Of a stretch of DNA of 64,000 bases, positions 35,278-45,256 are shown piece by piece. Under the pieces are notes generated by a model that did no database searches, had not been told where the DNA came from, and saw only the letters and a program-made list of their open reading frames with translations. Source of the stretch: Daphnia pulex (Eukaryota > Arthropoda > Branchiopoda > Diplostraca > Daphniidae); the NCBI RefSeq assembly GCF_021134715.1, contig NC_060020.1:3534001-3598000 (forward strand), read 5' to 3'. Within the stretch, counting starts at the first letter, position 1; each line of letters begins with the position of its first letter. The translations under genes and the position numbers were made by a program.

Positions 35278-38200
35278 TGTACTCTACTGAATGTGTCATC
35301 AAAATTATACAGGTAAAAACCAACACTAGATTTATTTCATGCTAAAACATATATTCTTCTCATGTTTTTATTAGGATTATTCTTAATTATCGGCTGTTTC
35401 TATTGAACTTGCTAGATCACCGACCCCAGCATGGAACAGTCTCTCATTCCATCTTATAGAGAATCTTGGATAACTGATTTGTGGTTTCATGTGTATAAAA
35501 GTTCACTTGTCATGTTACTGAACTTTATTAATTGCAGTCTAATATGTATTTTTGTTGTATTTTCAGGTTTCTAAATTGGCATGACTGACTATATGAGAAG
35601 TTATGTACCAAGAAAAGGTAGAAAACAAGATTCCTTGTTTGCTAACCGTTGGCTGCTACGTGCTACCCATGAATCTCCCTATTTTTCAACAACAAAAAAA
35701 GAGGTTAAATATTGTGATCATGCTATCATCATTGTAAGTTGTGTTTACATTGAATTTAGAGAAGTTTTAATACTAATAGCAATTTTAACGATTGTTTGGT
35801 TTCTTATTTAGATGTTGCCTATAAGACCATTAATGTGGGGCATCTGGTTATCCCTACAAAATAAGGCAATGACCAGCACACGTTCAACGCGGATCATTCG
35901 CTTTGTCATCGAACTTGACTCATTCCATCTTCTGGATTGCTTAGGAAAGCTGATTGGTGTTACCTGTGTAACTTCATTGTCATGTCACTGAATTTAAATT
36001 TTGTTTACATTTTGTTTCTTGATTTAGCCATTTAGGTAATGACCGAGAAGATGCGGCCTACATGAACATCATTTAGGCGGCCAGCATCATTCGACTACCC
36101 AACCGGCTTCTACTACCCTGCTCTCAACACAGCACGGAGTTTTACCCTTAGCTTTTTGGCTGTTCGCGATGTGTGATGGCGTTTCCTTGGACGAGATGAT
36201 GATTTTGGCGAGAAAAATATTGCGTGAGTAATATACTTAAAACTGTTTAATTATTCTTTTACTTATTTAAAATATTTTTTTTTTTCATTTACAGGTTCTA
36301 CCTTCAGGTTCCTAAATATGAAAAGTAATGTTCTTTCAAGAAAGTCAACGAGGTCCCTTACTCCCTTGTTTGCTAACCCAATGGCTGCTACCCTTGAATC
36401 TCCCTATTGAGCTCCTTACACAGTCCCCTCTTGATTTGAGGTATTGCTTTTTGTCGCTACAATCTTATTTAAAATTATTGTCATCCAATTATAATGTTCA
36501 TTCTGCTTACAGGGTAATCCTTCGCTACTGATCATGGACTCCATTGGTGAAACTGAAAACCGACGAGAGAATGCTGTAGTCCAAGACTTATAAATTGTGT
36601 AGTTAGATTAAATTACAAGTGCATTTCTGGGCTCCCTTCTTTTCTGTGGCCCCGTTTCCCTAACTAACCACTAACCAACGCCCGCCGGTGGTCACTCACC
36701 CGCTGTGAAACCAGGAGGAGGGGAGGGCTCTGGTTGAACGGGGACTTGGAAGGCGCATGATCCGACGAAAACTTTTAGAGGGTCATGAGTCTAACCCGGA
36801 AGCCTATTATGACTAATCGCTCCCCAGTAAAACTTGCCTCGCACTCTTCTCTCTTCTTCCATTTCCAGGTAATCTCCCTGGATCTACGCCGACATTGCAT
36901 GTGCGAGTTTTAGCAAGCAATCCGCCACCCAATTTGACAAAAAGTGACAGTTTGTTTTCACGGAAATTTCGTCAGACGGTTACAAAATTTCTAATTCAAC
37001 AATCTCATGTAGAAATTTGCATCTAGTCTACTGGCGCAAATTGTGATTCTTTAAGCTTGATTAATTTAGGTGATGTGTTAAAAGCAATTGTGGGTAGCTA
37101 AACAATTGAACTAATCCACTTTTTCTGAATATTTTGTTTTAGACCACTTTGTTGTTTTTAGATTTTCTTGTGATCTATCTTCAAAATATTCTGAAAAAGC
37201 GAATTAGTTCAATTTGTTGGTTAATGACAAATCTTCTAGTTAATGAAAATCAATTACCCCTCCCCCCCCCCCCCCAATCTCCTCCTCGCTGTTTTCCCAA
37301 TCGCGAAGGCATGTTTTTGACCATGCCAATGGTTATGGCTCGGACACTGAGGCCATCTGTGGCGGCCATATTTGTTTTCAATTTTGGGGCATAGGCAAGC
37401 CCTTTAGCCCCTACCTTCTTCTTGCTTCCCTGTCAGTTGAAGCGTGGGTTTTGAGAGTAAGGACGCCATTTAAATTCGTTGGTTTTTAAAGAGTCAACTA
37501 GTTTCATGTAAATTTGTGTTTGAACAATAGCTATCAGATAATGTTGCTCAATAATATTTGGGGTAACTATTTGTTCGTCTGCAGGGAGTGCAGGCCGTGT
37601 GCAATTGGACATTGGACTGATTGTCGGAGTGCAAAGTGCCAACCGCCTAGGTGTGATAATTAAAATGTTTTTTTTTTTTTTTTTCTAGTGAGATTATACT
37701 GAACTGAGCCTTTATTAAACAAGACTGCCGAATTGTTATTTTCCCAATCGAAATATCCAGTGTTATTCACGGGCATACCGTCCCCGTTGCACTTGCACGA
37801 GGTTGAAAGTCAAGCAGGATAGGCTACATTTGAAACAGCCCACATCACATCGGTGTGAATAGCAAATAGGAATTTAACTATTTATTTTTTCGCCCACATT
37901 TGACTCTCTACACCTCCATGTGGAAAGAAAGTTTCTTGTTACACATATCAGTAAGCCTAACACGATAACTTTATTGGCATTTCAAACAAATTTTTGACAA
38001 CGAGATGTAGTACAGGTTCCCTCTTGAATTTACAGTTTACTTAGAGGTCATCTTCAACTTATCTTACTCAGAATTTAGAGAATTTTTAAAGTGAGTGTGT
38101 TTCAATTATTTCTGAAAATTTCTAATTCCAGATTTTGTCAGACTGAATGAAAATCTCCTTACAATTAAAATAACAACACGGTTAATGAGGATTTGTTGTT

Positions 38201-39038
38201 TGTAAATTGTTAGCTGCTGTCACCTCTGGTTTTAGTTCATTTGTGTTTCTTGATTTGAGGTATCAAATTAGTGTCACTGCAATGCTTGAAAATTGTTGGC
38301 ATCTTACCAAATGTCCATTCTCCATTCAGGTTAATCCCTCAAAGCTGTGTTGTGGACTGGTTTCTTACAGCACTATTTGTTGCGTGCCTGAGATCGCAAG
38401 TAGGCCGCCTACGTCAATAATCTAAAACACAGTGTGTTTATTAAGTGGTCCTGGCACGGAGATCCTTGAGTCAATGCTGGCCTTTGTCCATGAGAGAAGA
38501 GTGACTTTACGCCCTGTAACTACCCAACAAGAAGTCGCTGGGCACTCGCAGTCAAGAGGAACTACGCAACCTTCCACGGCAGTTGCAGACCCCCCAAGAT
38601 CAATCCTGGTCGTTCCTTGAGCCCGATGAAAAGCAAGTCCCTGACTATTATCAGATCTTCAAGGATTGCATGGTCTTTGGTTGAGACCCGGATTGCAGAG
38701 AGACGTTATCAATGACTTGTGAAGTTTATTATCCACATCGCCAAGATTACCCCTTTATTTAATATTGGGTAAGTGCAAACTTTAATTGTTATACAGCAAT
38801 CGAAGAGTGGTAGCGCGTAAAGTGACACCTTAAAACTAAAATAGATATTGGTACTACTGCAGGACAAATATCATCCGCCGTCTGCTTTATTCTCTTTACT
38901 TTGTGGATGATGGAGAAAGAGTCGTACACTCGTACGTTAAACTGTTTAAAATTAAATTTAGGTATATTTTCAACATGTTCCAACTGATGCAGTGTTTGTT
39001 AATTATTTTTCAATTACCATTGTAGATTTCAACCTGCA
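35278..39038. other. Outer half of left arm: degenerate direct repeats, no intact gene
   Basis: Related segments near 35575-35700 and 36300-36420 share a 'cttgtttgctaacc...tggctgctac...gaatctccctatt' pattern. Segments near 36435-36530 and 38240-38340 share 'cttgatttgaggtat'. A GC-rich block lies at 36640-36850. A module at 38446-38505 (TGGTCCTGGCACGGAGA...) recurs inverted at about 44376-44437. These look like remnants of repeated elements. No intact coding sequence is seen. The mirror is 51450-55210. Confidence 0.5.
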
Positions 39039-39400
39039 GACGGACCGGCCAGTTAGCATGTCCTTCACGCTTGAAGGTCGAGGGAAACATTGTGTAAAAC
39101 TGTCAACGCGGTGGTGTAGAGGTTGGGTGAGCTGGACGTGTTGCATCATTTTCAGCAGGTACAATAGCCGCAAGGCTCAGCCATTTGGTATTCATTTTGA
39201 TTTTTGTAGACCCAACCCCAGCAACGTCAACCTAAAGAAGGAAAGGCCAGTTTGCATTTCCTTCACTTTAGAAGGCCACGGTGATCATTACGTAAAACTG
39301 TCAATGCGGTGGTGTAGAGGTTGGGTGAGGAGTGAGGACGACACGTGTAACATCATTATCAAGTAGGTAAAATAGCCGCAAGGTATAAGATGTGGGTCAG
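39039..39400 (+). repeat. Two tandem ~190-bp upstream units of the YYTT array
   Basis: Each unit holds a TCCTTCACnnTnGAAGG inverted motif, then GCGGTGGTGTAGAGGTTGGG and AATAGCCGCAAGG. Units begin near 39039 and 39233, and a third related unit lies at about 40140-40330 upstream of copy C. They stand directly before TATA boxes and are probably duplicated promoter elements. The mirror is about 51091-51452. Confidence 0.6.
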
Positions 39401-39415
39401 GGTGAGAAAAAGTCG

Positions 39416-39815
39416 TATAAAAGGAGAGAGAAAAGTCGACAAGGATCAGTCGAACGAGTATCTCCGACACGGTAACAACTTCAGCGCACTATTGGTCACC
39501 AGCTGCATTCTTCATCGTGTCATCAGTTCGCAATCATAAGTAAATATTCTGTTACTTGTTATTTAGTATCAATTTCTATTGTTTTTTAGTCAGTAATTTT
39601 TGAATATTAATGTTCAAATTAATTATTGTCTAGTAAACTATGGCGTTGTGCTACTGTTGGGCGTTGAATCGCTGACGGTTGTGTCGACCACTGGTGTACC
39701 GATGTCTCCTGGTCATATCGAAGCACAACATTGCTGTCTTAATACTCATCATCAACCAATGCTGCTCCAGCTTACACCACCAAGGCTTCAGAGTATTACA
39801 AGTTGCATTAAAGGA
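39416..39815 (+). pseudogene. YYTT-family secreted-protein gene, decayed copy A
   Basis: A TATA box (39416-39423) precedes a leader exon ending near 39538 and an intron. A signal-peptide exon starts at 39634: VNYGVVLLLGVESLTVVSTTG, then VPMSPGH. The frame then shifts, and the Tyr-rich part (YTTKASEYYK) is short and quickly stops. No in-frame ATG is found in the leader exon. Intact relatives would be tyrosine/threonine-rich secreted structural proteins; this copy is not functional as read. Mirror copy near 50676-51075. Confidence 0.6.
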
Positions 39816-40161
39816 GAGAAAAGGTTTTTCCGACACGACAACAACTTCCGCGCACAATTTGTCACCAACTGCCTTCTTCATCGTATAAAGCGGTAAATTG
39901 CAATTTTCTACATGGAATTGTGTATCAACTCTCCTTTTTTTAAATAATGTCTGTTATTTTTGCATAATTATGTTTTTAATTTATTGTATAGTAAACTGTG
40001 GTGTCGTGCTGCTGTTGGTTGCTGTCCTGAAATACTACACCACCGAGGCTTCGGAGTATTATACTACAATTTATGCTGCCGCGAGATGCATCACTGAAGA
40101 GACCGAGTACTACATGGTGATTCCATTCGTATTAAGCCATAACCATTTGGTATTGATTTGA
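39816..40161 (+). pseudogene. YYTT-family secreted-protein gene, truncated copy B
   Basis: A leader-like exon (to 39892) resembles those of copies A and C. After a GTAAAT intron comes an exon from 39992: VNCGVVLLLVAVLKYYTTEA, then SEYYTTIYAAARC and TEETEYYM, ending at 40161. Only about four Tyr-rich units remain, and it lacks the full upstream unit. Mirror copy at 50330-50675. Confidence 0.6.
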
Positions 40162-40356
40162 TATTGTTTGTTGTAGACCCACCCCCAGCAACGTCCAATT
40201 TGCATGTCCTTCACGCTTGAAGGTCGCGGAGATCATTACGAAAATTTGTCAATGCGGTGGTGTAAGGTTGGGTGAGAACAGAAAGTGTTTGCTTTATTAT
40301 CGAGCAGGTATAATAGTCGTAGGGCTTAAGAGAGGGGTCAGGGTGAGAAAAATTCG

Positions 40357-41188
40357 TATAAATGGCAAGAGAAAAGTCGATAGGGATCAGTCGAGTGAAT
40401 ACCTCCATCACGGCAACAACTGCAGCCCACTACTATTTGTCACCAACTGCCTTCTTCATTGTACAACCAGTTCGCAATCATAGGTAAAAATTCATCTTTA
40501 TTTCGAGTCGTGAATCAATTTTGTCTTGTTTTCAGTTTATATTAGTAGTTATGGTTTATATTCGATAATGTTCAAATCGTTTATATTGTTTAGTTAACTC
40601 TGGCGCCGTGCTGCTGTTTGGTGTTGTATCGTTGAAGGTTGGGTCGACCACGGGTTTACTGATGTCTTCTGGTCATGGTGGAGACCAAGCAACAGCAGTG
40701 ACAGAATACTACACCACGCCGTCGCCTTACTACGAAACGAAGTCAACATACGCAACATCTACTAACAACACCGAGGCCCCCCCCCCCCAAGTGCACACCA
40801 CCAATGCTCAAGAGTTACGCTACAAATTACGCTGCCCCGAGTTACATCACCAAAGCGCCTGAGTACTACATCACCGAGGCACTGCAACTGAGGCGGCGAA
40901 GTACTACGTAGCCCAAGCTTACAACACTGCAGCTGCTCCTTCATACTACGTTGAACTGAAACTTCACCAAGGCTGCAGTTAACTACACCACAACCTACGC
41001 TACACCTAGCTACTATGACGAAGCCCCAAACTACTACACCGAAGAGGCCACATGTTACACATCAACGTACAGTGCCCCAGTTTACTACACCGAGGAACCC
41101 AAGTATTACTCTGCTCCAAGCTACTACCAAACTGAGGCTCCTGTTTGCTATACCAAGGCCACCGAGTATTACACTACAACCAAACGGT
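40357..41188 (+). pseudogene. YYTT-family secreted-protein gene, decayed copy C
   Basis: A TATA box (40357-40363) precedes a leader exon ending at 40483. The exon from 40594 reads VNSGAVLLFGVVSLKVGSTT, then VTEYYTTPSPYYETKSTYA. A 12-base C run (13 in the mirror) follows, after which YYTT-type units continue in changing frames up to a GTAAAT donor at 41189. The C run differs between arms, so the two mirror copies have different frames downstream. Mirror copy at 49302-50134. Confidence 0.6.
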
Positions 41189-41291
41189 AAATATTGTTTC
41201 TACATGGAGTTTTGTCTCACTTTATTTTTTTTCTCTTTGGTTATATGACATTTCATATTGAAAATTGATGTTCAAATGTTTTACCGTCTAG

Positions 41292-42384
41292 TTAACTATG
41301 GGGTCGTACTGCTGTTGGTTGTATTATCCTTGATGGCTGGGTTGACCACTGGTGAACCGATGTCTCCTGGGTATGGCGGATACCAAACCGCAACGCCGGC
41401 GTCATACCACAAAACAACATACGCAGCAATCGGATACTACACCCCCAAAGCCCTAGAGTATTACACCATAAATTATTATGTCCCGAACTTCTACACCGAA
41501 GCTTCAAAGTTAAACTCAGCCCCGAGTTAAACCACCAAGGCAGCGGAGTACTACACCACCAAGGCAGCGGAGTACTACACCACCAAGGCAGCGGAGTACT
41601 ACACCACCAAGGCAGCGGAGTACTACACCACCAAGGCAGCGGAGTACTACACCACCAAGGCAGCGGAGTACTACACCACCAAGGCAGCGGAGTACTACAC
41701 CACCAAGGCAGCGGAGTACTACACCACCAAGGCAGCGGAGTACTACACCACCAAGGCAGCGGAGTACTACACCACCAAGGCAGCGGAGTACTACACCACC
41801 AAGGCAGCGGAGTACTACACCACCAAGGCAGCGGAGTACTACACCACCAAGGCAGCGGAGTACTACACCACCAAGGCAGCGGAGTACTACACCACTTCGT
41901 ATGCTGCCCAGCCTCTTACACCGAGACTCTTAAGTACTACTCCGTTCCCAGCTACTATTCCGATGCTCCAGCTTATTACGCCACTAAAGCGGTCAAATGC
42001 TACACCGGAAATACTTCTCTGCCCAGAATTACTACACAGCGGCTGTTCCTTCGTACTACGTTGAGCAGAAACACTGCACTGAGGCTCAAGTTTACTACAC
42101 TACAACTTACGCTACACCTAGGTACTACACCGAAGTCCCTAAGTACTACACCAAAGAGGCTGCATATTACACAACTCACGCTGCTCTCAGCTGCTACACT
42201 GAAGCTCTCAAGTACCACTCTACCAAGGGACCTGAGTATTATACCATTACTTACGCTGATCTGACCTGCTACACCGAAGATCCGAAGTATTCTACTGCCC
42301 GACTTACTACACCACTAAGGCACCTGGATATTACGTCACAACCTATGCTTCTCCAGTTTACTACAGGGAGGTTCTTAAATTCTA
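41292..42384 (+). pseudogene. YYTT-family secreted-protein gene, decayed copy D
   Basis: The signal-peptide exon reads VNYGVVLLLVVLSLMAGLTT, then GEPMSPGYGGYQ and KALEYYTINYYVPNFYTEA. An in-frame stop (end of 41530) lies just before fifteen perfect TTKAAEYY units. Past the units more divergent motifs (TTTYATPRYYTEVPKYYTK) lie in other frames. Its own leader exon is missing: copy C's repeat region runs directly into its intron, as expected from an unequal crossover between neighbours. Mirror copy at 48154-49198. Confidence 0.65.
41531..41890 (+). repeat. 24-bp tandem repeat, 15 perfect copies (left arm)
   Basis: Each 24-base unit encodes TTKAAEYY; fifteen exact copies fill 360 bases without a substitution. 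It sits inside YYTT copy D. Confidence 0.95.
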
Positions 42385-42942
42385 GAGCCGAAATTTATGT
42401 TTTGTTTAAATTTGTTCAGATTTCTCGGCTATGTCAAAATAGTAACTAGTCACTTGGAATGATGTTGATCACTTAAATGAGCGAATACATTTTTTAATGG
42501 TAAACATCTTGTACGAATTTTAAACACCTTCAAATCTTTGACATTTCGACGTGTTCTAATTTTTGTTGGATCTTTCTTACTTCTTATGTCGGAGGTGTTT
42601 GCATTCGGACACTCTATTGCTTGGACGAATTTCGTTTTCAGGGTAAGTTATGCAAGTTAATAACTCTGTATCTGCAACTTAATTGGCGTAACAAAGATGC
42701 TCATGGCAGATCGTTCGGTTCGTCATAAAAGTTTATTTGCAGAGTCTGAAGTTGATCAGGCACTTGCATAAATTTATGTAAAACTTCAAAGTTATATGAA
42801 ATGTACGAGTGTTAAACATTATAAAAGACATAGCAAACAAAAACTTTAAAGGAATTGTTTTATTGTCCCACCTCCACCCACAATTCCACCACATTTTACA
42901 ATCACACATACATAAATACATACATACATACACTTAAGTTAA
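42385..42942. other. Arm sequence between YYTT copy D and the MITE
   Basis: No gene seen. Ends in a CATA microsatellite-like stretch (42905-42930) beside the piggyBac-like insertion. Confidence 0.5.
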
Positions 42943-43269
42943 CCCGTTGGCTGCCACGCCATACAACCCGTAGGTTGTTCTTCTACTACTCTACGCGCCA
43001 CGTCAGAAGGATCTATGACCAAGGAGGGACTTGCCATTGCTGACAAGTCCGGGCTGACACGGTGACAGGAGAAGATGGAATGCACGCCTCTAGAATCCAT
43101 CACCGTATCGACAAGGGGGAAGTCCCTATGGTGCACTGCCTAACAGGCGCCTTGCGGCGAATCTTGGGCTGGTGCGACTGTCCGACCCCGCGGCATGTAA
43201 ACCACGAGACCGAACAGCGCGGCCCGTGCTAAGGAGCTAGGGGAGAACAAAGGCGTGGCAGCCAACGGG
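42943..43269. mobile_element. piggyBac-like MITE (left arm)
   Basis: A 327-bp element with perfect 18-bp terminal inverted repeats CCCGTTGGCTGCCACGCC, flanked on both sides by TTAA. The CCC...GGG ends with a TTAA target duplication are the hallmark of piggyBac-superfamily insertion. There is no transposase gene, so it is non-autonomous. Confidence 0.85.
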
Positions 43270-43540
43270 TTAACAAACACAAACGAAAACATATTACCAA
43301 CAACAAATGATGATCCGCGCTGACATTTTGGAGATACTGGCGACGTTTTGGTGTCCATCTTCTCCACGTCTCCTCTGCATTACCTGAATAAAGAGAAAAC
43401 AATTCTTAATTAGTGACATGCCAATAAAAGTTACATAATACAGATAGAAACAATAGTCAGGTTTTTAAGCTCAAAGATTTAAAGATGCAATTTCTTGAAC
43501 GTAAAATCAAGCTTGCAATAGTGAGAACTGCAAACAGAAT

Positions 43541-43942
43541 AAAGCTCACTTGCTAGTTTTTTGAAAATTTTCCGGAAGTAGACCGGAAGTAACAACAGCG
43601 CCTCAACCATTGAGCTGTCATCAAATTAAACCACATTTTCGTGATCCCCATGAAATTTGGGGTCGATTAGGTGTGATTTAGATGAAATCCAAAATTTGGC
43701 CAAAATCGAGAATTTTCCTGAACTATAGTTCAGGTGTCGTGAACTATAGTTCAGGAAAATTTTCGAAACCGGAAGTACGCGTACGTAAAAAAGATAACAT
43801 GAACTTTACCACAAATTTGACGAGGATCACGAATATGTGGTTCTTTTTTACGTCGAATGAATATTTACTGAACTACTGACTGAAATGTGAAAACCGGAAG
43901 TAGAAAAAAAAGCAATTATCGAAAATTTAACAAGTGAGCTTT
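43541..43942. mobile_element. Fold-back MITE (left arm)
   Basis: A 402-bp element with ends AAAGCTCACTTG / CAAGTGAGCTTT. The two halves are imperfect reverse complements along most of their length (for example AACCACATTTTCGTGATCC against AACCACATATTCGTGATCC). At the centre (about 43713-43760) two copies of the palindrome GAACTATAGTTC are spaced by a few bases. No clear target-site duplication; superfamily unknown. Confidence 0.7.
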
Positions 43943-45161
43943 GTTGCTGGAATAGTAATCGTCAGTTATCACTAAATATTTCAACAAAATAACTGCCAAT
44001 AAATATAAAAAGAGATGTTCAAAGTAACTGAAACTGACTGTTTTGACAGCTGCAAATTATCAAAAAGCCATCTAGCGTTAGAAAAAAGAAACGTCCAAGT
44101 AAAACTTCGTTTGCGCGTAAAAGGGCCTGATTTTGGAAACTATTACACAGACAGAGACTAAAGCAACTAGATTTTTGGTAGATAACCTACGAAAATAAGT
44201 CAATTGTTGGGTACCTGGGCATAATCCCGTGGTGAGTGACTGCACAGCGGACGGAAGCGATCATGAAGTGGTCCAGAAACTCGCCAAGTCGCCAGTGAAG
44301 TAAAACAAATTGTGTTTAGAAGCAGTGAAGCTAGATGAGCGTGCGTCGCGAAGATAAGGATGGACGTTGCTGGAAGTCCCTCTTCCGTCATGGACAAAGG
44401 TCAGCATTGGCACAAGACTCTCCGTGCCAGGACCACACGATTCCATAAAGAAACTGCGTGCTCTGTAAAAAAAAGTGTTTTTCATGAATGAAAATATAAA
44501 AATGAATAAAGCATATCAATCATTTCTTTACCTTTTCTAAGAAGCACACTGAAATGCTCATGATAAAAAAACCGTAAAAATGGAATCCACAGCAGGTTAT
44601 TCACATCACACTCTTCATGTCTCTGAAACTCTATGTGGAAAAGGGACAAGGAAATTCTCTACGTTATACACCATCAAAATTGTGAGATTCATAAAAGATC
44701 TATGTTTCATGAGCAAGAATACCTATGTTACATGAAAATCTGAATGGTATAATGGTCTGGTTGCAGTAATGGAGAAATACCTTATCTCAGCACATTTGTA
44801 TTCCACTTAATGTTGACTTCAACCATGAGTTTTAGGCTTTTGACATCATGATAGGCCTAATGGATGGAAAGTGACTGAGCGCCAAGTCAACTTGTTGGAA
44901 TTACTGACAGTCAGTATGCATCTAAATTGGAAGGATAAGTTGGTACAGTATAAAAATAAGGAAACCATGTTAATATTAACCTACATAAGTTATGAAGTTC
45001 AATTTGGTAAATGAAATCACAGGAATATAGGTATTAATTAGCTACAATTTGTTTCGCCCAATTAGCCTCGTTTATCGATGTAACAACAACATGGGCGACA
45101 CTAGCGACATCTAGTAATGAGTTCCTAAAGTTGGTTGCACAGCCACAGCTCAAATTAAATT
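43943..45161. other. Inner part of the left arm
   Basis: Contains the inverted module TGGTCCTGGCACGGAGA (minus, about 44376-44437) and, from 44642 inward, the diverged inner segment. No gene recognised. The mirror is 45257-46594. Confidence 0.5.
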
Positions 45162-45256
45162 GGAGTTCTATTGTCGCGTAGTGGAGTTCTATTTTCGGAT
45201 AATAAAAATATTGGGGTTCTATTGTCGGTGTCGGTGACAAACGACAATAGAACTCC
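45162..45256. repeat. Palindrome centre with short repeats and hairpin
   Basis: Four copies of a 15-mer, GGAGTTCTATTGTCG or one mismatch from it, sit at 45162, 45183 and 45213 (plus) and 45256-45242 (minus). The third and fourth form a 12-bp stem with a 14-base loop at 45216-45253, centred at 45234.5, which is the symmetry axis of the palindrome. Confidence 0.8.

Larger units (their letters stand above)
34893..45234 (+). repeat. Left arm of a ~20.7-kb palindrome
   Basis: This 10.3-kb block is repeated in reverse complement at 45235-55598. Mirror positions sum to about 90,490 in the outer part and 90,538 inside. The 48-base shift comes from two extra 24-bp repeat units in this arm. From 35062 to 44641 the arms match almost perfectly: every mirrored open frame from 38.2 to 44.5 kb translates identically except at length-variable tracts. 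I found one substitution (near 35832), a 7-base tandem difference near 35660, and single-base homopolymer differences near 37270, 40785 and 43905. Outside that core, both the outer ~170 bases and the inner ~590 bases are diverged (roughly 80-90 percent by eye). The outer end lies about 930 bases past the kibra stop. Confidence 0.95.

Noticed and set aside
37586-37660. Short Cys-His pattern (ECRPCAIGHWTDCRSAKC) resembling a zinc knuckle
   Set aside because: Spacing is one short of the usual CX2CX4HX4C, the frame is tiny and no other part of an element or gene surrounds it.
41531-41890. Regular 24-bp repeats resembling a CRISPR-like array
   Set aside because: The units are directly abutting with no spacers, encode TTKAAEYY and lie within a tyrosine-rich gene remnant. 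This is a coding minisatellite.
42733-43367. Open frames of 62-75 codons over the piggyBac-like MITE
   Set aside because: They read across the TIRs in both directions and have no transposase motifs.
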